Assembly (NCBI GenBank): GCA_963818885.1
Contig: CAWFTP010000003.1
Span: 62,001-126,000, forward strand
Reading direction: 5' to 3'
Length of the DNA stretch: 64,000 nucleotides
Source: DATFDN01 sp963818885
GTDB lineage: Bacteria > Pseudomonadota > Alphaproteobacteria > Acetobacterales > Acetobacteraceae
The first letter of the stretch is position 1; the number at the start of each line of letters is the position of its first letter. The translations under genes were made by a program, and so were the position numbers. Under the pieces are notes generated by a model. That model saw only the letters and a list, made by a program, of their open reading frames with translations. It was not told the DNA's origin and made no database searches. Positions 26,009 to 35,204 of this stretch are shown in pieces.

Positions 26009-29000
26009 TCGCGCGACCGGTCTCCTTCAAGATCCATCCGCCGATCGGGATCGCCCGCGTCGGCAATGCACCGGCCGCGTTCCTGATAGACCCCGATGGG
26101 CGCGCGTCCGAGACGTACAAGGACACGGGCGACGCCGATAACCTGTTCCTGCCACGCATCAAGCGCCATGCCGCACGGTTCCGCCTCTTCGGCTACGACG
26201 CCGCCGGGCACTGCACGGGCGAGGTTGCGCCGGACTCGGTCCAATCCATCCGCTGGAGCGTATGCCTCGCCAACACCAAGGCCTCGGGAACGAGGATAGA
26301 GGCACAGCCAGGCGACGAACATGGGCGGACACGACCGCGGCAACGGAACAAGCATGTCCCTTCCGGTGAGCGCTGGCGGCTGGAGATCACGCCGCAACCG
26401 CGTCACCTGACCGGCCCCAACCAACGCGCCATGTTCGACGACGGCCATTTCATGGGCATCCAAGTTTGCCTTGGCGAGGCGCGGACAGACTCGGCGGGCC
26501 ATCTGCTCGTGCTCGGCGGATTCGGAAAGGCCGGAACATGCGATGCGGGCAAGCGGATCCGCGGCTGTACCGACAATGACGGGTGGTACGACGACGTTTC
26601 AGACGGTCCCGTGACCGCGGAGCTCACGTTGCATGACGGCACCATCGTGAGCGCGGCGCCAGGCTGGGTGATCGTGACGCCGCCCAATTTCACGCCCGGC
26701 ATGCCGGCGATCGCGACGATGTACGACGTGCTGCTGGATCGTGCAATCGCTGGCGGGCTACTCCAGGTTTCGACGCGCCTATCATTTGCCGACGACATCG
26801 CCCCGCTTCTGCGCCGCATCGCGGCACGGTGCTGGATCGACAAGGAAACGCTTCGTGAGCTTGGTGTCGAAGGGATCGACATCGACGCCCACTGGGGCGC
26901 CCTGGCCGACAGCACCGCCAAGACAAGCAGCATGCGCGAGCGGGTACTGGCGAAGATCATGCACGACCCGACGGCCGCGGCCCGGCTAACCGTCACGCAG
27001 CGAACAAATCTCACTCTGTGGGCTGCAGGATCGTTCGATCCGGTGCCGCGTCCCGCCGCCGAGCAACCGGCAGGCATCGATCGGGCGGCGCTCGACCGCT
27101 GTGACGGCAGCGTCCTGCCAAGGGAGCTTGACCTTCTGCTCGCGGGCGACGCGTTCCGGTTCGATCCTCGCAAGCTCGCGCCTGGGATGATAACGCGCGG
27201 GATGGCATATCCATGGCAGGCCGACCTGGTTCAGGCTGCCTCCCCTTCCATCCCCTCGCTCCCCCCGCGAGAGGTGCTGACGCCGGAGGCGCTGCATGCG
27301 ACTCGCGCCCTCGACGAGCAGATCGCCACAGCCGCCGAAGAGGAGCGGATGCGCCTCCTGCGGGACCGGCGGGCGGCCGCGTGGGCGACCCGCGCCACCT
27401 GGGCGCGTGGCCTGCCTTCCGACTCTCCCGCGAGGGAAGAAAGCCTCGTCAAGGAGTGGCAGCACCTCGGCTTCGTGCTTGATCACGGTGAGTCCGGCGC
27501 GCCCTGCTTCGTGGAGACGGAGCGCAGCCCCTGGCTCGGCACGATGGCCGACTATTTCCATTGGCTGGTGAACGTCGAAACCAACCGGGGTTTCGCGGCG
27601 AAGGCACTCGAGCTCGCGCTCGGCATGCTGGAGGACGCCAAGTTCAGCGCCGACCAGAAGTTCACACCGTTCCGATACTCGCCGGAAGCATTCGACCGCC
27701 ATCTCGATGCGATCTATGCCGATTTCGTGGACACCGTCATGTACAAGCCGGTGTCCTGGGAGTCCGGCGACATCACCTGGAATGCGATCGTCGATTATGA
27801 CGAGGCCGACGAGCCGGTTCGCGCCGAGCGTCGCTTCCGGGTCGGCCGCTTCTCCGATGCGGCGCTGAAGGAGCGCTTCCGCCAGTTCGGCCCGTTGAAC
27901 CTCACCGACGGCGCGTGGCTGCAGAACATTCTCCCCGCGGGACCGGCTGACGAGGTCCGCGCGCGGCTCTTCACCATCTGGCTGGACGAGGCGGGGAACG
28001 GGCGCCCTGAACTCAATCACAGCAATGTCTACGAGACGTTGCTGCGCAGCCTGAACGTCTACATGCCTCCCGTCACGTCCCGCGCGTTCGTCGAACAGGA
28101 TCTGGTGCGCTCGGCATTCGAAAGCTCCGTGTTCCAGCTTTGCGTAGGGCTGTTCACACACCGCTTCCTGCCGGAACTGCTCGGCATGACGTTGTTCGTC
28201 GAGTGGGAGGCGACGCCCACGATGGACCCGATCGGGCGCATGATGACCGCGCGCCATATCGATCCCCAGTACTATCGGATGCATGCCGCGATCGACAACG
28301 TGAACGCGGGCCACGGCGCGTTGGCGAGGGATGCGATCAAGGCATATCTGCACGCGAAGGAGCAGGAAGGCGGCGATATCGCCGTGCAGGAGCACTGGCA
28401 GCGGATCTGGCGCGGCTATGTCGCCTGGTCGACGCTCGGCAACGGGGCCGACGAGGTCCTGGAACGCATGATGCTCGTGGACAAGAAGCAGATCCGGCTG
28501 GGCTCATCGCTGCTTCTTGCGTCGGAGATCCAGCCGCCTCTCGTCGCTTCGCTGCAAGCTGGCGAGGATTCTGTGTCGGTGTACCTGCGCGGCCGGCTGG
28601 CCCCGGCGACCGCTGCACTGCTCGATGCCTGGACGGAGGGCGTGCCATCGGCGGAGCTTCTCGAGGCGCTGCGCAGGGATCTGAATGCCTGCCTTCGGAC
28701 AGGGATCTATGATGCGGCGCGTTTCGCCGCGGTGTCCTTGTCGACTGAGACGCGCGGGTTGCTGCGGGTCAAGTCGCAGCAGGCGGTCGATTTGATTGAC
28801 CTCGGCCGCTCGCTGCTGGAGGATACCTATCCGGCCGGGATCGCACGCCGGCCGGGTTTCCCCGACGTCAAGGCGCATTACGCGGCGAGGATGGCCGCGC
28901 TGATCCGCCACAAGACACCGCTCGCCCTGCAGTCACATCGCCGCCGAGGTTGGCTGATAGAGGCGTTCGCGACGGGGCCGGAAGCGGTCATGGAAGCCCT

Positions 29001-29313
29001 GCTCCGGCGCGGCCTGATAGATATCGACCACCCGGCGCGCAGCGCCCTGTTCGAAAAGCTCGAATTCAGCGGCCCAATGTATAAGGTCTTCACCGACGAG
29101 GAGAGAGCGGTCATCATCGACTGGATCGAGTCCCTGCGCGCCGACGGCGCCGCGGTGACCCGACCGCAAGCGCATGCGTTCCCGATCCCCGAGCAGGTGA
29201 CGGCGCTCGTTGCCCCTTTGGACACCGAGGACAAGGCGGGCAATGCAGACGCCAATGCCGAACGCTCGTACGGGGAGAAGCGCGCGCGCATCGGCATGGG
29301 CGCGGTTCACTGA
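26005..29313 (+). CDS. LodA-like domain fused to heme-oxygenase-like diiron oxidase domain
   Basis: A 1102-residue protein coupled to the NRPS-like gene. Residues 1-510 resemble LodA/GoxA quinoprotein amino-acid oxidases: HPPIGIARVGNAP, LPRIKRHAARFRLFGYD, TPGMPAIATMYDVLLDRA, RGMAYPWQADL and VKEWQHLGFV..FVETER. I see no cysteine by the PWQAD motif, where the tryptophylquinone Cys is expected. Residues about 530-790 carry the iron-containing redox enzyme pattern: DEAGNGRPELNHSNVYETLL (about 660), EWEATPTMDP (about 733) and YYRMHAAIDNVNAGHGALA (about 755), providing Glu/His/Asp ligands. Residues 800-1102 are unassigned. It probably oxidises a carrier-bound or free amino acid; this is inference. 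Confidence 0.7.
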   Translation: MIARPVSFKIHPPIGIARVGNAPAAFLIDPDGRASETYKDTGDADNLFLPRIKRHAARFRLFGYDAAGHCTGEVAPDSVQSIRWSVCLANTKASGTRIEAQPGDEHGRTRPRQRNKHVPSGERWRLEITPQPRHLTGPNQRAMFDDGHFMGIQVCLGEARTDSAGHLLVLGGFGKAGTCDAGKRIRGCTDNDGWYDDVSDGPVTAELTLHDGTIVSAAPGWVIVTPPNFTPGMPAIATMYDVLLDRAIAGGLLQVSTRLSFADDIAPLLRRIAARCWIDKETLRELGVEGIDIDAHWGALADSTAKTSSMRERVLAKIMHDPTAAARLTVTQRTNLTLWAAGSFDPVPRPAAEQPAGIDRAALDRCDGSVLPRELDLLLAGDAFRFDPRKLAPGMITRGMAYPWQADLVQAASPSIPSLPPREVLTPEALHATRALDEQIATAAEEERMRLLRDRRAAAWATRATWARGLPSDSPAREESLVKEWQHLGFVLDHGESGAPCFVETERSPWLGTMADYFHWLVNVETNRGFAAKALELALGMLEDAKFSADQKFTPFRYSPEAFDRHLDAIYADFVDTVMYKPVSWESGDITWNAIVDYDEADEPVRAERRFRVGRFSDAALKERFRQFGPLNLTDGAWLQNILPAGPADEVRARLFTIWLDEAGNGRPELNHSNVYETLLRSLNVYMPPVTSRAFVEQDLVRSAFESSVFQLCVGLFTHRFLPELLGMTLFVEWEATPTMDPIGRMMTARHIDPQYYRMHAAIDNVNAGHGALARDAIKAYLHAKEQEGGDIAVQEHWQRIWRGYVAWSTLGNGADEVLERMMLVDKKQIRLGSSLLLASEIQPPLVASLQAGEDSVSVYLRGRLAPATAALLDAWTEGVPSAELLEALRRDLNACLRTGIYDAARFAAVSLSTETRGLLRVKSQQAVDLIDLGRSLLEDTYPAGIARRPGFPDVKAHYAARMAALIRHKTPLALQSHRRRGWLIEAFATGPEAVMEALLRRGLIDIDHPARSALFEKLEFSGPMYKVFTDEERAVIIDWIESLRADGAAVTRPQAHAFPIPEQVTALVAPLDTEDKAGNADANAERSYGEKRARIGMGAVH

Positions 29314-29522
29314 TCGTCGCCCCGATAGCGCCTCTTCACGCTCAGCGGCCGCATGTCTGTCCACACGACCTTGATATGGGCAAGACATTCCTCCTTGGAG
29401 CCGCGGACTCCGACCGCCCGCCATTTCGCAGGTATGTTCTTGCCGGCCGGCCAGATCGAATACTGCTCTTCATGATTGACGACGACGTCGAACAGCTCGG
29501 CCGGTGATTCCGCGTCTGCCAC
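29307..29522 (-). CDS. MbtH-like NRPS accessory protein
   Basis: A 71-residue protein from GTG 29522. It carries the MbtH signature: FDVVVNHEEQYSIWPAGKNI, KWRAVGVRGSKEECLAHI and VWTDMRPLSV, with the conserved tryptophans. MbtH-like proteins bind NRPS adenylation domains and make them soluble or active, so the likely partner is the protein at 22844. GTG 29549 is an alternative start and the frame is open to 29657, but both give an N-terminal extension unusual for the family. It is convergent with the LodA-fusion gene (7-base overlap) and divergent from the glycosyltransferase. Confidence 0.85.
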   Translation of the reverse strand: MADAESPAELFDVVVNHEEQYSIWPAGKNIPAKWRAVGVRGSKEECLAHIKVVWTDMRPLSVKRRYRGDDQ

Positions 29523-29617
29523 GGGAGGGAGGCCTATCGTTGCGCGCACAGACTGCCAGATGAGCAGACGATTTTCCACGGTTCCCTGACGGTCCCCGGC
29601 CCGCTTTCGCTCAAGAA

Positions 29618-30871
29618 ATGGACATCCTCTACATCTCCCATTGCGTTCCATGGCCACCAGACAAGGGAGAGCGCATCAGGGCGTTCCATTCCCTTCGGCT
29701 GCTGCTGGCGCGGCATCGGGTCCACCTCGCCTGCCTTGCCCGCAGCGAGGCGGAGGCGCGCGCGCCATCTGGCCTCAAGGGACAATGCGGCTCGGTGCGG
29801 ATCGAGGTGCTGGAGCGCAACGGGGCCATCGTCAGGGGCCTGAGCAGCGCCGCGCTCGGCGGCTGTTTCACAACCGCATTCTACGCGAGCCCTGAGCTAC
29901 AGCGGCACGTCGCCGCAATCTTTCGCGACGAGCCGATCGCTGCGGCGGTCCTGCTGTCCTCGGGCATGGCTTCCTTCGCCCCCACGGGCGTCCCTTTCCT
30001 TGCCGACTGGGGCGACGTCGATTCCGAGAAGCGGTTCCAGTACGCGCGGACCCGCTGGAACGGCTTGGCGCAGCGCCTGGAGGCCGCGCGCTTGCGCCGG
30101 GTGGAGCGCGATGTCGCCTCCCGCGCCCGGCATACGTTCCTGACGACGGAAAACGAGCTTGGCTTGTTTCGCCGCATCGCGCCGGAGGTGCCCGCGAGCG
30201 TGTCTGGCGACGGCGTCGATTTCGGTTGGTTCGACCCGCACGCCGCGTTGCGGGTTCCGGACGACCTCCGCCGCCGCAAGTTCCTCGTTTTCGTGGGCGT
30301 GCTCAGCTATTTTCCGAACAGCGACGGTATCTGTCGCTTCGCGGACACCATCTTCCCCGCGTTGCGCCGGCGCCATCCCGAACTGGAGCTGTTCGTCGTG
30401 GGGCGCGATCCGACCCGAAGCATTCTGCGCCTTGCGGACCGGCCGGGCATTACCGTCACCGGCACGGTCACAGATGTCCGGCCCTATCTCGCGGCCTCGC
30501 GCGCCGCGGTCGTGCCGCTGCGCATCGCCCGCGGCATCCAGAACAAGGTGCTGGAGGCGCTGGCGATGGGAAAGCAAGTGCTGGCGTCCGACGAAGTCTG
30601 CCAGACTTTCGCGCCTGACGTGCCGTTCGGGGTGATCCGCTGCGGCTCCGCCGGGGACTACGAAAGCGCGGCAGCCGCATTGCCTCGGACGGCGGAGCCC
30701 GATGCGTCGATCATCGCGGCGACCCGAGCCCGCTTCACCTGGTCGGGCTGTCTCGCGCCTTTGCTCGCCTCCCTCGACGAGATCGAGCGCGGTCTCAACC
30801 CCGCATCCGCTGGGCTACCTTCTCCAGCGCCGCATGCGCCGAGCGTACCGCGCCTTCCTGCCAGCCATTGA
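29618..30871 (+). CDS. Glycosyltransferase of the XrtA/PEP-CTERM-associated type (TIGR03087-like)
   Basis: A 417-residue GT-B glycosyltransferase. The N-terminal ILYISHCVPWPPDKGERIRA, followed by HRVHLACLA, is typical of the sugar transferase found in exosortase A/PEP-CTERM loci. The C-terminal half has FVGVLSYFPNSDGICRFADT, LFVVGRDPT, TGTVTDVRPYLAASRAAVVP and the nucleotide-sugar loop GIQNKVLEALAMGKQVLAS. It likely adds a sugar to an exopolysaccharide or glycoconjugate in the cytoplasm. The last 77 bases overlap the convergent amine oxidase gene. Confidence 0.75.
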   Translation: MDILYISHCVPWPPDKGERIRAFHSLRLLLARHRVHLACLARSEAEARAPSGLKGQCGSVRIEVLERNGAIVRGLSSAALGGCFTTAFYASPELQRHVAAIFRDEPIAAAVLLSSGMASFAPTGVPFLADWGDVDSEKRFQYARTRWNGLAQRLEAARLRRVERDVASRARHTFLTTENELGLFRRIAPEVPASVSGDGVDFGWFDPHAALRVPDDLRRRKFLVFVGVLSYFPNSDGICRFADTIFPALRRRHPELELFVVGRDPTRSILRLADRPGITVTGTVTDVRPYLAASRAAVVPLRIARGIQNKVLEALAMGKQVLASDEVCQTFAPDVPFGVIRCGSAGDYESAAAALPRTAEPDASIIAATRARFTWSGCLAPLLASLDEIERGLNPASAGLPSPAPHAPSVPRLPASH

Positions 30872-32349
30872 TCCAGGAGACATGTTCGCCCGCAAACAGG
30901 AACGGACCGTCGCCGGCGAGCAGCGTCTCGTAGTGCGCCGCACGGGCCGCGCGGTCCCATTCCACCCATGCGCCACGCGTGAAGGGGATCTTCGGCCAGG
31001 CGACGCTGACGCCGCGCACCAGCCACTTGCGGTAGTCGGGATGCAGATGCTCCCCGTCGCTGAGTGCGTCCTCCAGCCGCTGGTCCGGCGGCTTGGCGGC
31101 GAACGCCTCGCCCTCCTTCCGCGACCAGATATAGGCGCCGAGCAGAATGCCCTTCTTCTGCTGCAGCCCGGCGGTGGGATACCAGATCTGGGTGATATCG
31201 CGGCTGGTCCAGGAAATGCCGCCGTAGATCGCCTGATCGAGCTCCCAGAAGCGCCGCTCGGCCTGGAATGCGAGCTTTCCCGCCGGAACGTACGCGGGCG
31301 CGGCGATGGCATCGCGGATGGTAGGGGCGAAATCGGCCGGAATGTCGCGCAGCACGGTTAATGGCAGCGTGACGAGAATGAGCGGCGCCTCCGCCGCCTG
31401 CGCCGTGCCCGCCGCATCGCGCCACTCGACCCGTCCACCGTCAGGCGCGCGACGCAGCGCGGTCACCACGGCGCCGAAGGTGATGCGGCCCCACAGCTTG
31501 CGGCCGAACACCTCGCCGATCCGCCCCATCCCGCCGACCGGCTGCAGCATCGTGGGCGCCATGTCGGCAAGCTCGCCCCACTGCATCGGCCCCTGCCAGA
31601 AATCGGAGGCGAGGATCGCGCGAAAATCGAGCGGCGGGTTGGCGCCGCCTTTCTCGGCGCCCGGAGGCTCCACCCATCCCGCGCGGCTGGTGCCGCGATA
31701 GACTAAGTCGCGGTCGAGCGCGCCGAACGCCCGCAGGAATCCGCGCAACCGCTCACCGTCCTCTGAGGTGACCGGTTCATCGAGCGCGCCGCGGTCGAGA
31801 GCCTTGGCGGCGAGCTCGGCGACGTAGCCTCGCCCGTCGTTCACGACACGCCGATTGAGTTGCGGCGCACCGCCGAACGCGGCGTCGTCCTGCATCAGGG
31901 CGCCGCGATTGTCGTTGCACATCACCTCCATGCGCACGCCGAGCTCGCGGCAGTAGGAGAGGATGCCTTCGTGGTGGTACGCGATGCGCGCCGGCCCGGG
32001 ATTGAAATACATGTGCTCGCCGATATTGAAGCGCACCCGCTGCGCGCTGTCCGCTTCCTCGATCAGATCACCCGCGCGCAGGCTCCAGTTGCGTCCGCCC
32101 GGACGGGTGCGAGCTTCCAGGATCAGCGGGTCGAAGCCGGCGGCGATCAGCTCGTAGGCCAACACCAGCCCGGCGATTCCCGCTCCAACGACAATGACAC
32201 GGCGACCGCCGCCGGGCGGCAGTGGCGGCGGGCCGGCGTAGGCGGTCGGGTACCGGCAGCAGTCCCATCGCCGCCATCGTGCGATAGGCGGCGGCAACCC
32301 CGCCGGCACGGCCGACACCGTGGATCAGGGCACGGCGGGACAGCGTCAC
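30795..32349 (-). CDS. Flavin monoamine oxidase family protein with Tat-like signal, frameshifted near N terminus
   Basis: The main frame encodes an FAD enzyme: VIVVGAGIAGLVLAYEL near the start, EARTRPGGRNWS, and the C-terminal FLFAGEHVSWINGWQEGA that closes the flavin site. The probable true start is ATG 32349, giving TLSRRALIHGVG (twin-arginine-like), but that frame runs only to about 32245. A one-base shift near 32250 links it to TAYAGPPPLPP and the oxidase body. The product would be exported folded and oxidise an amine. ATG 32349 overlaps the recR stop (ATGA). The substrate is unknown. Confidence 0.75.
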
Positions 32350-32942
32350 GGCGACGGTCGGCGTGCCCGCAGAGCCGCCGCCAGCGTGCCCTCGTCCAGC
32401 ACATCTAGCGCGCCGCCGATCGGCACGCCGTGCGCGAGGCCGGTGACGCTCACGCCGGTGGAACGCAGTCGATCAGTGAGCCAGTGTGCCGTCGCCATGC
32501 CGTCGACCGTGGCGCCGAGCGCCAAAATCACCTCAGTGACTCCGCCGGCTTCAATCCTCGTAAGCAGGGACGTCAGGTTGAGGTCCTCGGGCCCGACGCC
32601 CGCGAGCGCGGACAGGGTGCCCCCGAGGACATGATAGAGGCCGCGATAAATGCCCGCACGTTCAAGCGCCCATAGGTCGCTTACGCCTTCGACCACGCAG
32701 ACGATGCTGTGATCGCGTGTGGAGTCGGTGCATATGACGCACGGGTCGCGGCTGTCGAGATTGCCGCACAGCCGGCACGGTCGCACCGCGCGCGCCGCAT
32801 CGGCCAGCGCAGCGGCGAGCGGCAGCATCCGCGCCTCCGGCTCGCGCAGCAGCCTAAGCGTCGCCCGCCGCGCGCTGCGCGGTCCCAGGCCTGGGAGCTT
32901 TGCCAAGAGGCCGATCAGCCGTTCGACTTCGGGACCGCCCAT
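32346..32942 (-). CDS. recR: Recombination mediator protein RecR
   Basis: A 198-residue RecR. It has the helix-hairpin-helix LAKLPGLGPRSARRAT (about residues 13-28), the four-cysteine zinc finger CRLCGNLDSRDPCVIC (about 56-71), the TOPRIM domain starting CVVEGVSDLWALERAG, and YHVLGGTLSALAGVGPEDLN. It acts with RecF and RecO to load RecA at gaps. It follows ybaB on the same strand, separated by a palindromic repeat, and its stop overlaps the amine oxidase start. Confidence 0.94.
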   Translation of the reverse strand: MGGPEVERLIGLLAKLPGLGPRSARRATLRLLREPEARMLPLAAALADAARAVRPCRLCGNLDSRDPCVICTDSTRDHSIVCVVEGVSDLWALERAGIYRGLYHVLGGTLSALAGVGPEDLNLTSLLTRIEAGGVTEVILALGATVDGMATAHWLTDRLRSTGVSVTGLAHGVPIGGALDVLDEGTLAAALRARRPSP

Positions 32943-32968
32943 CAGAGCCTCGGCAGACCCCTCCCCCT

Positions 32969-33033
32969 CCCCCCTCCCGCAAGGGGAGGGGGGACGGAAT
33001 TTGAGAGTCCCCCCTCCCCTTGCGGGAGGGGGG
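32969..33033. repeat. Perfect 26-base inverted repeat between ybaB and recR
   Basis: Arms at 32969-32994 and 33008-33033 are exact reverse complements separated by 13 bases. The core is CCCTCCCGCAAGGGGAGGG and its complement. Similar C-run/G-run blocks flank it. It fills most of the 112-base gap between ybaB and recR and would form a very stable hairpin in RNA, so it could be a terminator or processing site. It is related in design to the CCTCTCC palindromes near 5624, 44642 and 50838. Confidence 0.7.
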
Positions 33034-33054
33034 AGCGGGAGGGGTGAAGCACCA

Positions 33055-33378
33055 CTAGAACGGCAGCTTCATGCCGGGCGGGATCGGCAGGCCCGCGGTC
33101 ACCTGCTGCATCTCCTCGGCGGCCCGCGCCTCGACCTTCTTCTTGGCGTCGGCATGGGCGGCGACGATCAGGTCCTGCAGCATCTCGATCTCGGCGGGAT
33201 CGATCAGCTTCGGGTCGATCTGCACACGCTTCAGCGCACCCTTGCCGTTGAGCGTGACACGCACCAACCCGGCGCCGGCGACACCCTCCGTTTCCGCCGC
33301 CTCCAGCTTGGCCTGCATCTCCTCCATCTTGGCCTGCATCTCCTGCGCCTGCTTCATCAGGCCGGCCAGATTCTTCAT
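33055..33378 (-). CDS. YbaB/EbfC family nucleoid-associated protein
   Basis: A 107-residue protein: KNLAGLMKQAQEMQAKMEEM forms the N-terminal helix, VRVTLNGKGALKRVQIDP the central sheet, and MLQDLIVAAHADAKKKVEAR the C-terminal helix. It is a dimeric DNA-binding protein. ATG 33378 overlaps the dnaX stop (TGATG), and the dnaX-ybaB-recR order is conserved in bacteria. Confidence 0.93.
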   Translation of the reverse strand: MKNLAGLMKQAQEMQAKMEEMQAKLEAAETEGVAGAGLVRVTLNGKGALKRVQIDPKLIDPAEIEMLQDLIVAAHADAKKKVEARAAEEMQQVTAGLPIPPGMKLPF

Positions 33379-35172
33379 CAATCCTGCTCCATGTCCTCGC
33401 TCGGCTCGTCAGCCGGTTCGGCGTCCGGCAGCGCGAATTCCGCCATCTCGGCCGGCAGGCCGTAGGAATCAACCGTCGCGTCGTGCACGGCCTGGATGCG
33501 CGCGCCGGGAAACACCTCCAGGATCGCCCGCACCAGCGGATGGTCGGCGGCGGCGGCGCGCCGTCCCGCGTCCGCCGGTACTCCCCTGCTCGGCGAGAGT
33601 CGGCTCCCCTGGTGCCGCAGACAGCGCGATGGTCCAGCGCGTGCCGGTCGCCTCCAATAGGATCGCCCCGAGGCGGGCGGCAAAATCCCGCGGAACGTCG
33701 GCCTCTGGCCGAATTTCGATTACCGGAGGGGCGAAGCGGATCACATGGACTGAATGCAGCAGGTGCGCGTGCATCAGCGCCTCTCGCCGCTCGGCGAGCA
33801 GCATGGCGACATCGCGGATGCCGGTGAGACGGGGGGCGCCGTCGGCCTGCGGCTGGGCCGCAAGCTGCGCGCCGCCACCGGCGACCGCCCGCACCCCGCC
33901 CCCGCCGCCGCTTGACCCTGCCATCGCGGCAGGCGGCATCGTTGGTGCCTGGCTCACCCGGCGGACCAGCTCTCCTGGCGAGGGCAGGTCGGCGACATGG
34001 CAGAGGCGGATCAGTACCATCTCGGCAGCGGCACGTCGGTCGGGTGCCGTCTCCACCTCATTTACGCCCTTCAGCAGGATCTGCCAGGCACGCGCGAGCG
34101 CCGAGACCGAGAGCCGGTCGGCGAGCGTCGCGCCCCGCGTGCGCTCGGCCTCCGACAATTCGTGGCTTTCGCGCAGGGCGGGGACGGATTTGAGCCGGGT
34201 CAGCGTGTGCAACAACTCGAGCAGGTCGGCGAGGACGACACCGAGATCGGCACCGCGCTCGTAGGCGCGCTCCGTCACCTCCAGCGCCGCGGCGGGGCGC
34301 CCGCCCATCACCGCCTCCAACAGGTCAAAGATCGCCTCCCGGTCGGCGAGGCCCAGCATGTCGGAAACATCGCTCGCCGTGATGGCGCCATCCGCCCGCG
34401 CGATAGCTTGATCGAGCAAAGAGAGCCCGTCGCGCACCGACCCGTCGGCCGCCCGCGCGATCAGGTCGAGCGCGGCGGCTTCGGTCGTCACGCCCTCGGC
34501 CTCGGCGATGCGGGCGAAATGCGCCGACAGCTCCGTGACCCGCACGCGGCGGAGATCGAAGCGCTGGCAGCGCGAGAGGACCGTGATCGGCACCTTGCGC
34601 AGGTCGGTGGTGGCGAACACAAAGGTGACGTGCGGCGGCGGCTCCTCCAGCGTCTTCAGCAACGCGTTGAACGCGCTGCGCGACAGCATGTGGACCTCGT
34701 CGATGACGAAGACCTTGGCGCGCGCCTGCATCGGCCGGTAGCGCGTCGCCTCGATGATCTCCCGCACGTCATCGACTCCGGTGTTGGAGGCGGCATCCAT
34801 CTCCACCACGTCGGGATGGCGGTCGGCGAGGATCGCGGTGCAGTTCGGGCACATCCCGCACGGATCGGAGGTCGGTCCGCCATTGCCGTCTGGGCCGACG
34901 CAGTTCAGCGCGCGGGCGATGATGCGCGCCGTGGTGGTCTTGCCGACGCCGCGAACCCCCGTGAGCATGAACGCATGGGCTACGCGGCCAATCGCGAAGG
35001 CGTTGCGCAAGGTGCGCACCATCGCGTCCTGGCCGATCAGATCATCGAAGCGGGTCGGGCGGTATTTGCGGGCGAGCACCCGGTAGGCCACGGTCCCGGC
35101 ATCCCCGAACAGCCCGGGACCGGGCGGCGAAGATGCGGCTGGCGGCGGATCGTCCTGGAACAGGCCGGACAT
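33378..35172 (-). CDS. dnaX: DNA polymerase III subunit gamma/tau, frameshifted near the C terminus
   Basis: Clamp-loader ATPase. From ATG 35172 (MSGLFQDDPP) the sequence runs through YRVLARKYRPTRFDDLIGQD, Walker A GVRGVGKTTTARI, a four-cysteine zinc module (CVGPDG..CGMCPNC), DEVHMLSRSAFNALLKTLEE and LSRCQRFDLRR. Near 33583 the frame changes: after PTLAEQG it runs into an Arg-rich tail, while the family C terminus (DHPLVRAILEVFPGARIQAV) continues one frame over to TGA 33378. One surplus base in GGGAGT explains it. The gene is essential, so a sequence error is likely; the site is not the usual slippery A-run. The SRP RNA lies just upstream. Confidence 0.88.
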
Positions 35173-35204
35173 GCGGGGCTGGGTCTGGCCCTTCGAGAGT
35201 GCGA

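Noticed and set aside
30795..32349. The flavin amine oxidase as the LodB partner of the LodA-like protein
   Set aside because: It carries a Tat-like signal and amine-oxidase C-terminal motif, lies on the opposite strand and resembles monoamine oxidases, not the LodB flavoprotein hydroxylases.
33560..33610. Programmed ribosomal frameshift in dnaX
   Set aside because: The known dnaX signal is a slippery A-run with a stem-loop in the middle of the gene and a -1 shift. Here the shift is +1-like, near the C terminus and without such a run; an error or mutation is simpler.
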